A stretch of DNA of 6,369 nucleotides, taken from contig VFHF01000315.1 of NCBI GenBank assembly GCA_009392095.1, forward strand, positions 1 through 6,369, given 5' to 3'. Shown here in pieces: positions 1-4,580 of the stretch. The DNA comes from SAR202 cluster bacterium (lineage in GTDB: Bacteria; Chloroflexota; Dehalococcoidia; Lucifugimonadales; UBA3495). A program made the translations under genes and the position numbers. The notes below the pieces were generated by a model. That model saw only the letters and a list, made by a program, of their open reading frames with translations. It had not been told where the DNA came from and made no database searches. How positions within the stretch are numbered: position 1 is the first letter of the stretch; every line of letters starts with the position of its first letter.

Positions 1-52
1 AAAAACCAGTGGGGGTGACCCCGTGTCAGTTCGACTCTGACCTTCGGCACCA
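1..52 (+). tRNA. tRNA-Leu (NAA anticodon), 3' part, cut by the window start
   Basis: The sequence folds as the 3' half of a class II tRNA. The visible parts are the last four anticodon-loop bases (1-4, all A), the 3' anticodon stem ACCAG (5-9), and a long variable arm of T + GGGG (11-14) / GTGA / CCCC (19-22) + GT. These are followed by the T-stem GTCAG (25-29), T-loop TTCGACT (30-36), T-stem CTGAC (37-41), acceptor strand CTTCGGC (42-48), discriminator A49 and an encoded CCA (50-52). The long variable arm limits the identity to Leu, Ser or Tyr. A at positions 35 and 36 gives anticodon NAA, which reads UUA/UUG, so Leu. The implied 5' acceptor strand GCCGAAG is typical of bacterial tRNA-Leu. 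Bases 34 and upstream lie outside the window, so CAA and UAA cannot be told apart. Confidence 0.88.
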
Positions 53-72
53 ACCTCTTGAAACTCTAGACC

Positions 73-90
73 CTAGAAGTTCGCCTCTAG
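73..90 (+). other. Small hairpin with TTCG tetraloop downstream of the tRNA
   Basis: CTAGAAG (73-79) pairs with CCTCTAG (84-90) around a TTCG loop, with one A·C mismatch. It lies 20 bp after the tRNA CCA. CTAGA recurs at 66-70, 73-77 and 87-91, so alternative pairings exist. It could aid tRNA 3' processing or weak termination. The nearest T-run (110-114) is too far away for a classic intrinsic terminator. Confidence 0.3.
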
Positions 91-150
91 AAAACTGCAA
101 TTCCGAATCTTTTTATTGACTAAAACACCCCTGAACACGGGGACTGGGAT

Positions 151-1419
151 TTGACGACTCCCGAGACTACCAAGGTCGTAGCGGACCAAGCCGGGTATTG
201 GCGTCGTATCGCCATAGTTTGGGGTGCCCGCGCATTTCGCTGGTACTGGATCAGCGTCGTTACCCAGGCATTGGCTCTGGGTATGCAGTTTTTGGTGATT
301 GGGTGGCTGGTTCTGGAAATCACGGGCTCTTCAGCTCAGTTGGGCTTGGTCATCTCCCTGTACGGCATCCCGAATGTCTCGATCCTGCTGGTGGCCGGCG
401 TCGTTGCCGACCGGTTCCAGCGCCGTTATGTGCTGATGACGACCCAAGCAGCGGTGGCTGGCATCGTTGCGGCATTGGCCTTCCTGACCGTCACTGACCT
501 TGTCCTTGTCTGGCACGTATATGCCGCCGCCGTTCTGCTGGGTGTTACGCAGGGCGTTAACATGCCGGCCCGGACGACGATGATCGGTGACTTGGTTGAA
601 GAGCACTCGATATTAGACGGTGTGGCGTTGAACTCCGCAGCTATGCAGGCCGGGAGCATCTTCGGCCCACTGTTGGCTGGGGCCGTCATTGAAGTATGGG
701 GGTTGGCCACTAGCTTATTCGTTATCGTCGGTTGTTACTTTGTCAGCGTGGTCTGCGTTGCCAAGATCGGCCGCACTCGCCAGTCGGACTACACCGCGAA
801 GCGGTCGGTCTTCAGCGACTTCGTTGAAGGGCTGACCTACGTCAGGAATAGTCCTCTGCTACTGACGATAATCATAGTCGTCGTCACATTCGGCGCCTTT
901 GGCATGGCGCACAACCATATCGTTCCAGCGATGGCCAAAGATGTTATGGGCACGGGCGCTGCTGGCGTAGGATTGCTCTTTTTAGGTTCGGGGATCGGGG
1001 CATTTATCGGCAGCCTCATCTTGCCGATGATTCAAAACGCCAGTGTCTACCGTTCGCTCTTATTCAGCTTGGTGATTTTTACCCTGATCCTAACGCTCTT
1101 TGCCTGGGCGAGCTCTTTCTGGGTCTCATGGGTACTCTTCCTTTTCGTGGGCTTGGTGGGGAAAGGCCTGGTCTGGCCTCTGGCAACGACCGTGGTCCAA
1201 CTGGAGACTCCCATCGATGTGCGAGGCCGGGTTATGGGGGTGTTGCATATCACCCCGGCTGTCCATTACCTAGGCGCCTATCCCTTGGCATTGGCCGCTG
1301 GGCAATGGGACTGGGGATTCGCGATAACCGGGTCCGCCATGATCAGCCTGTTCGTGACGGTCTGGTTCGCGGTGGCACGCAGAGGGGCGCCGACGATCAG
1401 CAGGCAGGCGGCGGGTTAG
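151..1419 (+). CDS. MFS transporter, MFS_3 / EntS-like exporter, 422 aa
   Basis: This is an inner-membrane secondary transporter of the major facilitator superfamily, most like the MFS_3 group that includes enterobactin and multidrug exporters. It has the length and hydrophobic pattern of a 12-helix protein with a central cytoplasmic loop around residues 205-232. MFS motif A is clear at 83-96 (GVVADRFQRRYVLM) between helices 2 and 3. The MFS_3-type stretch NSAAMQAGSIFGPLLAG lies at 161-177 and RGRVMGV at 358-364. The start is TTG at 151: the frame opens after TAA at 121-123, and no ATG or GTG lies before the first helix. A weak GGGGA ribosome-binding site sits at 139-143. The protein is full length with no frameshift. 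It stands alone, 141 bp from the next gene. Family assignment is strong; the substrate is unknown, and the TTG start is the least certain point. Confidence 0.9.
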   Translation: MTTPETTKVVADQAGYWRRIAIVWGARAFRWYWISVVTQALALGMQFLVIGWLVLEITGSSAQLGLVISLYGIPNVSILLVAGVVADRFQRRYVLMTTQAAVAGIVAALAFLTVTDLVLVWHVYAAAVLLGVTQGVNMPARTTMIGDLVEEHSILDGVALNSAAMQAGSIFGPLLAGAVIEVWGLATSLFVIVGCYFVSVVCVAKIGRTRQSDYTAKRSVFSDFVEGLTYVRNSPLLLTIIIVVVTFGAFGMAHNHIVPAMAKDVMGTGAAGVGLLFLGSGIGAFIGSLILPMIQNASVYRSLLFSLVIFTLILTLFAWASSFWVSWVLFLFVGLVGKGLVWPLATTVVQLETPIDVRGRVMGVLHITPAVHYLGAYPLALAAGQWDWGFAITGSAMISLFVTVWFAVARRGAPTISRQAAG

Positions 1420-1440
1420 GACTTTCGTAACACCTTAAGC

Positions 1441-1463
1441 CTCGCGCGAGTCAGACTCACTGA
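1441..1463. promoter_or_regulatory. Cluster of overlapping dyads in the gap before the lipoprotein gene
   Basis: Three short symmetric elements overlap: CTCGCGCGAG (1441-1450, perfect palindrome), GAGTCAGACTC (1448-1458, perfect around a central A) and CTCACTGAG (1455-1463). They lie about 100 bp upstream of the lipoprotein start and 21 bp past the MFS stop. No T-run follows, so a terminator is unlikely. A protein-binding site is possible but unproven. The rest of 1420-1549 shows no gene and no convincing -35/-10 pair. Confidence 0.2.
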
Positions 1464-1549
1464 GATTTCTCCGGCCCACCGAGTAGAGCGGCGTGCAGCG
1501 CGTGATAAGCTACTCCAACGTAATTCGGCAGACGTTGGCGGGTTGATCT

Positions 1550-1554
1550 GGAAG
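1550..1554 (+). promoter_or_regulatory. Ribosome binding site GGAAG setting the lipoprotein start
   Basis: GGAAG ends 6 nt before ATG 1561. It favours that ATG over the in-frame TTG at 1543, which would place six extra residues ahead of the lysine-rich start of the signal peptide. Confidence 0.6.
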
Positions 1555-1560
1555 CCGATC

Positions 1561-1965
1561 ATGAGTAAAAAACTATTTTCCGCGGTCATCCTACTGGTTC
1601 TCCTGGCGGTACTAGTTGCCTGCGAGACCGAAACAGGCATCGCGAAAGACATCGTGGACCAGGAACCCGATTTCCGTGTGTCGGCTGCACAGATGGTTGC
1701 CGACTACGAGGCCAGCGAGTCTGCCGCAGACGACATGTATAAAGGGCAGGTGGTCGTGGTTACCGGCGTCATCAGCGAAGTCTACCGGGGCTTCCTCTAT
1801 ACACCGTACGTAGAGTTGGAAGCCGGCGTGCGATGCAGCTTCAGTGATAATGAAGACCCGGTCATGATTACGTTGGAAGAAGGCCAAACGATATCAATGA
1901 AGGGCCGGGGCGACAGACTCTTGTTTGGTGTAGAGCTCAGAGGCTGCACCGTAGAAGAACCGTAA
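1561..1965 (+). CDS. Lipoprotein with OB-fold (tRNA_anti-like) domain, 134 aa
   Basis: This is an exported, probably lipid-anchored small protein. Residues 1-20 form a type II signal peptide: MSKK, a hydrophobic core, then lipobox L18-V-A-C21, so the mature protein would start at the lipidated Cys21. After an acidic linker, residues from about 45 onward match the OB-fold tRNA_anti-like family. An Ala/Tyr helix (AAQMVADYEASESAADDMYKG) leads into strands with VVVVTGVISEVY, a central VELEAGVRCSF stretch, and a C-terminal TLEEGQTISMKGRGD followed by ELRGCTVEEP. Two cysteines in the domain (in VRCSF and RGCTV) could form a disulfide. The family occurs widely in bacterial envelope proteins, often with no known ligand. 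The 3' end overlaps a 17-bp tandem duplication that supplies its TAA stop. No operon partner is evident: 141 bp upstream and 212 bp downstream are non-coding. Fold call moderately sure; function unknown. Confidence 0.82.
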   Translation: MSKKLFSAVILLVLLAVLVACETETGIAKDIVDQEPDFRVSAAQMVADYEASESAADDMYKGQVVVVTGVISEVYRGFLYTPYVELEAGVRCSFSDNEDPVMITLEEGQTISMKGRGDRLLFGVELRGCTVEEP

Positions 1966-1981
1966 CCGTAGAAGAGCCATA
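1948..1981 (+). repeat. 17-bp tandem duplication across the lipoprotein stop codon
   Basis: ACCGTAGAAGAACCGTA (1948-1964) is followed directly by ACCGTAGAAGAGCCATA (1965-1981), 15 of 17 bases identical. The first copy ends the protein ...TVEEP and its junction with the second creates TAA (1963-1965). Read in the same phase, the second copy would give ...TVEEPYGDR and stop at TAG 1992-1994. Because 17 is not a multiple of 3, the duplication shifts phase. Confidence 0.8.
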
Positions 1982-2056
1982 CGGAGACCGTTAGCCATCA
2001 GCCGGCTCAAAAACGCCCCACATCAAACGTCAAGGCAGCCGGTTATTTGGCTCCCC

Positions 2057-2125
2057 TTACCTGACAGCATCAACCAATGCCCTTTCAATGGCCTCAACAT
2101 CGTTGAAATCGGCGGTGATCCCCAA
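2057..2125 (-). pseudogene. Possible C-terminal remnant of a decayed gene (22 codons)
   Basis: On the minus strand, a TTG after a TAG opens a 22-codon frame reading LGITADFNDVEAIERAL followed by VDAVR and TAA. The amphipathic, acidic/hydrophobic pattern looks like the C-terminal helix of a real enzyme, and the codons used are ordinary. There is no ribosome-binding site, and the frame is closed upstream by TAG (2126-2128) and then by the miniprotein gene on the other strand. I read it as a possible gene remnant, but chance cannot be excluded. The rest of the 1966-2177 gap contains only small dyads (AGCCGGCT at 2000-2007; TTTCAA/TTGAAA around 2085-2108) and no gene. Confidence 0.2.
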
Positions 2126-2167
2126 CTAAACTTATGTAACCTGTCGCGTTAATCGCCCAACTTCTCC

Positions 2168-2172
2168 GGAGG
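2168..2172 (+). promoter_or_regulatory. Strong Shine-Dalgarno GGAGG for the glycine-zipper miniprotein
   Basis: A perfect GGAGG lies 5 nt before ATG 2178. It is the best ribosome-binding site in the window and the main evidence that this short hydrophobic frame is a real gene. Confidence 0.75.
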
Positions 2173-2177
2173 CGGCA

Positions 2178-2414
2178 ATGCTAGTCTTGGCCATCGTCAT
2201 TGGCGGCATCATTGGCGGCGTTGTCGCTGCTCTTGGTCTGCTTCTGGTCCGTGGAGAGTTGGGGATTCGGATGCCCAGAGCATTGGACCCGGAATACCGG
2301 CACCGTGAAGTAGTAAATTGCGGGATCATGATGGCGACTGGAATGAAAGCGGGTTCAGTCGGGGCCGTCATCGGAGCTGTGGCGGGTCTCGTCGTCTACA
2401 AACTGGCCTCTTGA
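2178..2414 (+). CDS. Two-helix glycine-zipper membrane miniprotein, 78 aa
   Basis: I do not recognise this protein. Residues 2-25 form a hydrophobic helix with a GGIIGG core (G9, G10, G13, G14), ending at a positive RGE. Residues 26-56 are a charged loop rich in Arg, Glu and Met (RMPRALDPEYRHREVVNCG). Residues 57-75 form a second helix with small residues at G59, G62, G66 and G70, a GxxxGxxxG glycine zipper. The short tail is YKLAS. The pattern suggests a hairpin in the inner membrane that packs tightly or oligomerises. The start at ATG 2178 is backed by GGAGG. It is flanked by 212 bp and 103 bp of non-coding DNA, so it is probably its own transcription unit. Alternatives are a small subunit or regulator of a membrane complex encoded elsewhere. 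Confident that it is coding; function unknown. Confidence 0.72.
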   Translation: MLVLAIVIGGIIGGVVAALGLLLVRGELGIRMPRALDPEYRHREVVNCGIMMATGMKAGSVGAVIGAVAGLVVYKLAS

Positions 2415-2446
2415 CCCTGGGCTGACCGCCCACTTGCCCCCACCTC

Positions 2447-2464
2447 TGATTCAAGAGAGAATCA
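2447..2464. promoter_or_regulatory. Inverted repeat upstream of the heme monooxygenase gene
   Basis: TGATTC (2447-2452) and GAATCA (2459-2464) form a perfect 6-bp dyad around AAGAGA. An AT-rich stretch (2465-2484) that could hold a -10 element follows, and the start codon is 54 bp further on. This fits an operator near a promoter, but no promoter hexamers are clear and no Fur-box-like sequence is recognised. Confidence 0.3.
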
Positions 2465-2517
2465 ATCTAACTTAAACTTAATTGAGTGCCAGCGGATGCA
2501 CGGCGCCGAGTAAAGAT

Positions 2518-2823
2518 ATGTACGCAGTTACCAACAGGATCAGGATTGAGAACGGCCACGGCGACGACATGGAAGAGGTTTTTAGAAAACGAGGTGGAGT
2601 CCAGAACGAGCCGGGCTTCAAAAGCTTTGAGTTGTGGCGCCTGGATAAAGAGGACGACCACGAAGTTTGTATGGTGGTGACGCACTGGGAGTCAGAAGAC
2701 GACTTCAAGAACTGGACCAGGAGCGATTCATTCAAGGAGTCCCATGCAGGCCCCCACCCGACCTATATTTTGGGGGGAGAGCTGGCCACCTACGACGTTA
2801 AGATTTCGATCGTGAAAGACTAG
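2518..2823 (+). CDS. IsdG/HmoB-like heme-degrading monooxygenase (ABM domain), 101 aa
   Basis: This is a cytoplasmic antibiotic-biosynthesis-monooxygenase-fold enzyme of the IsdG/IsdI/HmoB type. That family opens heme oxidatively to release iron and a chromophore. From ATG 2518 it reads MYAVTNRIRIENGHGDDM, and the IsdG catalytic set is present: N6, W66 and H76. The Asn-to-Trp and Asn-to-His distances (60 and 70 residues) equal those of IsdG N7/W67/H77. Other family signatures are F22, the NEPGF turn (30-34), HWES (56-59), FKNW (63-66) and SFKESH (71-76), with a closing ATYDVKIS strand as in IsdG. Its length matches the roughly 107-residue family. The in-frame TTG at 2482 would add 12 residues ahead of the conserved N-terminus, so ATG 2518 is preferred despite a weak GAG ribosome-binding site at 2508-2510. 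No heme-uptake genes adjoin it. The product (staphylobilin-like or other) is not deducible. Confidence 0.85.
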   Translation: MYAVTNRIRIENGHGDDMEEVFRKRGGVQNEPGFKSFELWRLDKEDDHEVCMVVTHWESEDDFKNWTRSDSFKESHAGPHPTYILGGELATYDVKISIVKD

Positions 2824-2858
2824 CCTAAAAGACGGGCAAGTGCAGCTCCCGGAAAATT

Positions 2859-2895
2859 AAAAGAGCTTCCCGATCTTATCGAGGAGCTCTTTTTT
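2859..2895 (+). terminator. Intrinsic terminator after the heme monooxygenase, possibly bidirectional
   Basis: AAAAGAGCTTCCCGAT (2859-2874) pairs with ATCGAGGAGCTCTTTT (2878-2893) around loop CTT. The 16-position stem has one G·T wobble and one C·A mismatch, and it runs into a six-T tract (2890-2895). It starts 35 bp past the monooxygenase stop. The A-rich 5' arm gives a T-run on the other strand, so it could also end the convergent SEC-C transcript. Confidence 0.9.
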
Positions 2896-2926
2896 GTGGC
2901 TGATTGACTCCTAGTCTTAGTACTGA

Positions 2927-3088
2927 CTATTTTCCGTGGCAGCGCTTGTACTTCTTGCCGCTGTTGCAGGGGCATTTGGCATTCCGGCCAATCTTGCCCT
3001 GCTCTGGCTGCATGGTCCGCTTTTCATTGCAGAAAGCACAGGTGCAGGCCGCCGGATGATCGCTGTACCAGTTGGTCCTAGTGGACAT
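2927..3088 (-). CDS. SEC-C motif zinc-binding miniprotein, 53 aa
   Basis: Read on the minus strand, the frame gives MSTRTNWYSDHPAAC, then TCAFCNEKRTMQPEQ, then GKIGRNAKCPCNSGKKYKRC ending HGK and TAG. The C-terminal third is a textbook SEC-C motif: C39-P-C41, SGKKYK (43-48), C50-H51, preceded by the SecA-tail-like IGRN. In SecA this motif binds zinc and contacts SecB and the ribosome. Here it stands alone. The N-terminal half adds C15, C17 and C20 with H11 nearby, a possible second metal site. The start is ATG at 3088-3086: the same frame is closed by TGA a short way upstream, and GGGAAG lies just before the ATG. It converges with the heme monooxygenase and diverges from the CoA-transferase operon. 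At 53 residues it is easily missed, and longer frames over the same bases hide it. Coding call is firm; the cellular role is unknown. Confidence 0.85.
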   Translation of the reverse strand: MSTRTNWYSDHPAACTCAFCNEKRTMQPEQGKIGRNAKCPCNSGKKYKRCHGK

Positions 3089-3213
3089 TGCTTCCCAATC
3101 GCCAGAAATAAATCAGGGAAAACCCCGTAGCCCCATCCTACAACCCCAGCATTTCCGGTACAAGACTCCAAATCGCTGAACTAGCCTCCTTGTAACCCCG
3201 GTAAACGTGGTGA

Positions 3214-3238
3214 GCCGCCGCAGTAGACCCGGCGAGGC
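3214..3238. promoter_or_regulatory. GC-rich hairpin in the leader of the CoA-transferase operon
   Basis: GCC + GCCG (3214-3220) pairs with CGGC (3230-3233) + GGC (3236-3238) across a two-base GA bulge, with loop CAGTAGACC. It lies 65 bp before the start codon, ahead of a second dyad at 3245-3274. It has no T-run, so it is unlikely to terminate transcription by itself. Confidence 0.35.
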
Positions 3239-3244
3239 GGTTTA

Positions 3245-3274
3245 GGGGATACTACATGCCTGCGTAATATCCCC
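3245..3274. promoter_or_regulatory. 11-bp inverted repeat, candidate operator of the CoA-transferase operon
   Basis: GGGGATACTAC (3245-3255) and GTAATATCCCC (3264-3274) form an inverted repeat with one mismatch in 11 around an 8-base centre. It ends 28 bp before ATG 3303. TAATAT (3265-3270), which resembles a -10 element, lies inside the right arm, so a bound dimeric repressor could block transcription. A leader hairpin is the alternative. No -35 box is clear. Confidence 0.45.
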
Positions 3275-3302
3275 TTGAACATCCATTGACCTTGGAGTAA
3301 CC

Positions 3303-4580
3303 ATGCGGGGTGCCCAATCCGGTGTTCCAGACGGAATCGATTTCCTGCTGGCCCCCTATCGTGTCCTGGACCTGACCGACGAACGGGGCCTGCTGGCTGG
3401 GAAGATTCTGGCCGACCTGGGCGCCGACGTAGTCCAGATCGAGCCACCAGGCGGCAATCCAGCCCGGAACATCGGCCCCTTCTATGGTGACGACCCTCAG
3501 CCTGAAAAAAGCCTTTTTTGGTGGGCCTACGCCGCCAACAAGCGGAGTATCACCCTGGACCTGGAGCAGAAAGACGGACAGGCTCTCCTGAAAAAAATGG
3601 TCGCCGAGGCGGACTTTCTCATCGAGTCCTTCGCCCCCGGGTATCTAGACACTCTTGGGATCGGCTATGACGTGTTGGCCGAGATCAACCCCAAGCTGGT
3701 TATGGTTTCCATCACACCGTTTGGGCAAGATGGCCCCTACTCCAACTATCAGGCCACGGACATCGTCGGCATGGCTTTGGGCGGGTTCATGTACCTGACC
3801 GGCGACGACGACCGCGCCCCCATCCGGATCAGCTTCCCCCATTTCTACCTCCACGGCGGAGCGGCCGGCGCCACGGCCGCCATGTTGGCCCACACCTACC
3901 GCATCACCAGCGGGCAGGGCCAATACGTGGATGTTTCCTGCCAGCAGGCCGTGGCCAAGACCTTGGCCCACGCCCCACAGATATGGGACATCGAAGGCGC
4001 GATACTGAAGCGGATGGGCGTTTACCGGCAGACCTCAGGCGAGAACCGGGTGCGCATAAACTGGCCCTGCAAGGACGGTTATGTCAACTATATGGTCCAG
4101 GGCGGGTCTGTCGCCTACAGCACCCGGGCATTGTTGGAATGGATGAAAGAGGACAGCTTCGACACAGCCGACTTGGACGCCATCGATTGGGAGAAGATGG
4201 GATACGGGGCGATCACTCCGGAACTGATGTCCCAATTGGGAGAGCCTCTAGGAGATTTTTTTAAGGGCCATACCAGAGCAGAGTTAGTGCAAGGCAGTCT
4301 CGACCGCCGCATTTTGCTGTTTCCGGTAGCCACTCCGTCGGCGCTGCAAGACCATTCTCAGCTTGAGGCCCGCGGTTACTTCAAGGAACTTGAGCACCCG
4401 GAACTTGGTGCGACCGTCCAGTATCCTGGGGCGTTCGTCAAGTCGGGAGACGGTGAAGACATCGCCGGCATCTACAGGCGCCCGCCCCTGATTGGCGAGC
4501 ACAACACAGTGATTTTCCAAGGGGAGTTGGGTATTACCGGCTCGGAGCTTGAGTCCCTGAAGCGCAGCGGAGTTATATGA
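3303..4580 (+). CDS. CaiB/BaiF (family III) CoA-transferase, subunit lacking the catalytic Asp, 425 aa
   Basis: This belongs to the family III CoA-transferases, which move CoA between carboxylic acids in the cytoplasm. Family marks are the N-terminal LTDERGLLAGKILADLGADV with QIEPPGG (23-51), NKRSITLDL (79-87), ADFLIESFAPGYLDTLGIGY (103-122), NPKLVMVSITPFGQDGPY (129-146), SGQGQYVDVS (203-212) and the C-terminal EHPELGATVQYPG (364-376). Counting back from SGQGQ, the slot of the catalytic Asp in the HFYLHGGAAG region holds Tyr182, so this chain probably cannot form the aspartyl-CoA intermediate. A QGG turn (266-268) may match the glycine loop of formyl-CoA transferase. GGAG at 3294-3297 supports ATG 3303. 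Its TGA overlaps the next gene's ATG (ATGA), as expected for subunits made together. Length is normal for the family. Family certain; partner role inferred; substrate unknown. Confidence 0.92.
   Translation: MRGAQSGVPDGIDFLLAPYRVLDLTDERGLLAGKILADLGADVVQIEPPGGNPARNIGPFYGDDPQPEKSLFWWAYAANKRSITLDLEQKDGQALLKKMVAEADFLIESFAPGYLDTLGIGYDVLAEINPKLVMVSITPFGQDGPYSNYQATDIVGMALGGFMYLTGDDDRAPIRISFPHFYLHGGAAGATAAMLAHTYRITSGQGQYVDVSCQQAVAKTLAHAPQIWDIEGAILKRMGVYRQTSGENRVRINWPCKDGYVNYMVQGGSVAYSTRALLEWMKEDSFDTADLDAIDWEKMGYGAITPELMSQLGEPLGDFFKGHTRAELVQGSLDRRILLFPVATPSALQDHSQLEARGYFKELEHPELGATVQYPGAFVKSGDGEDIAGIYRRPPLIGEHNTVIFQGELGITGSELESLKRSGVI
4569..4572 (+). promoter_or_regulatory. GGAG ribosome-binding site inside the upstream CoA-transferase gene
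   Basis: GGAG lies within the last codons of the first gene, 4 nt before ATG 4577. Together with the ATGA stop/start overlap (4577-4580), it indicates translational coupling of the two subunits. Confidence 0.6.

Noticed and set aside
117..150. TTGACT at 117-122 as a -35 box and CCCC/GGGG (128-131/139-142) as an RBS-masking stem for the MFS gene
   Set aside because: No -10 element follows at 16-18 bp, and a 4-bp stem is too short to support regulation.
2482..2517. TTG 2482 as the start of the heme monooxygenase, giving an SGC lipobox-like N-terminus
   Set aside because: There is no hydrophobic signal peptide before the Cys, and IsdG-type proteins begin directly with the strand that starts at Met 2518.
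2917..3171. 84-codon minus-strand frame over the SEC-C gene
   Set aside because: It lies in a different frame from the SEC-C protein, has no family features and no ribosome-binding site. The SEC-C frame at 2927-3088 has diagnostic residues.
3204..3243. Tiny frame starting GTG-GTG-AGC before the CoA-transferase operon as a leader peptide
   Set aside because: It has twelve or so codons, no ribosome-binding site and no run of a regulatory amino acid. It overlaps the GC hairpin, which explains its composition.
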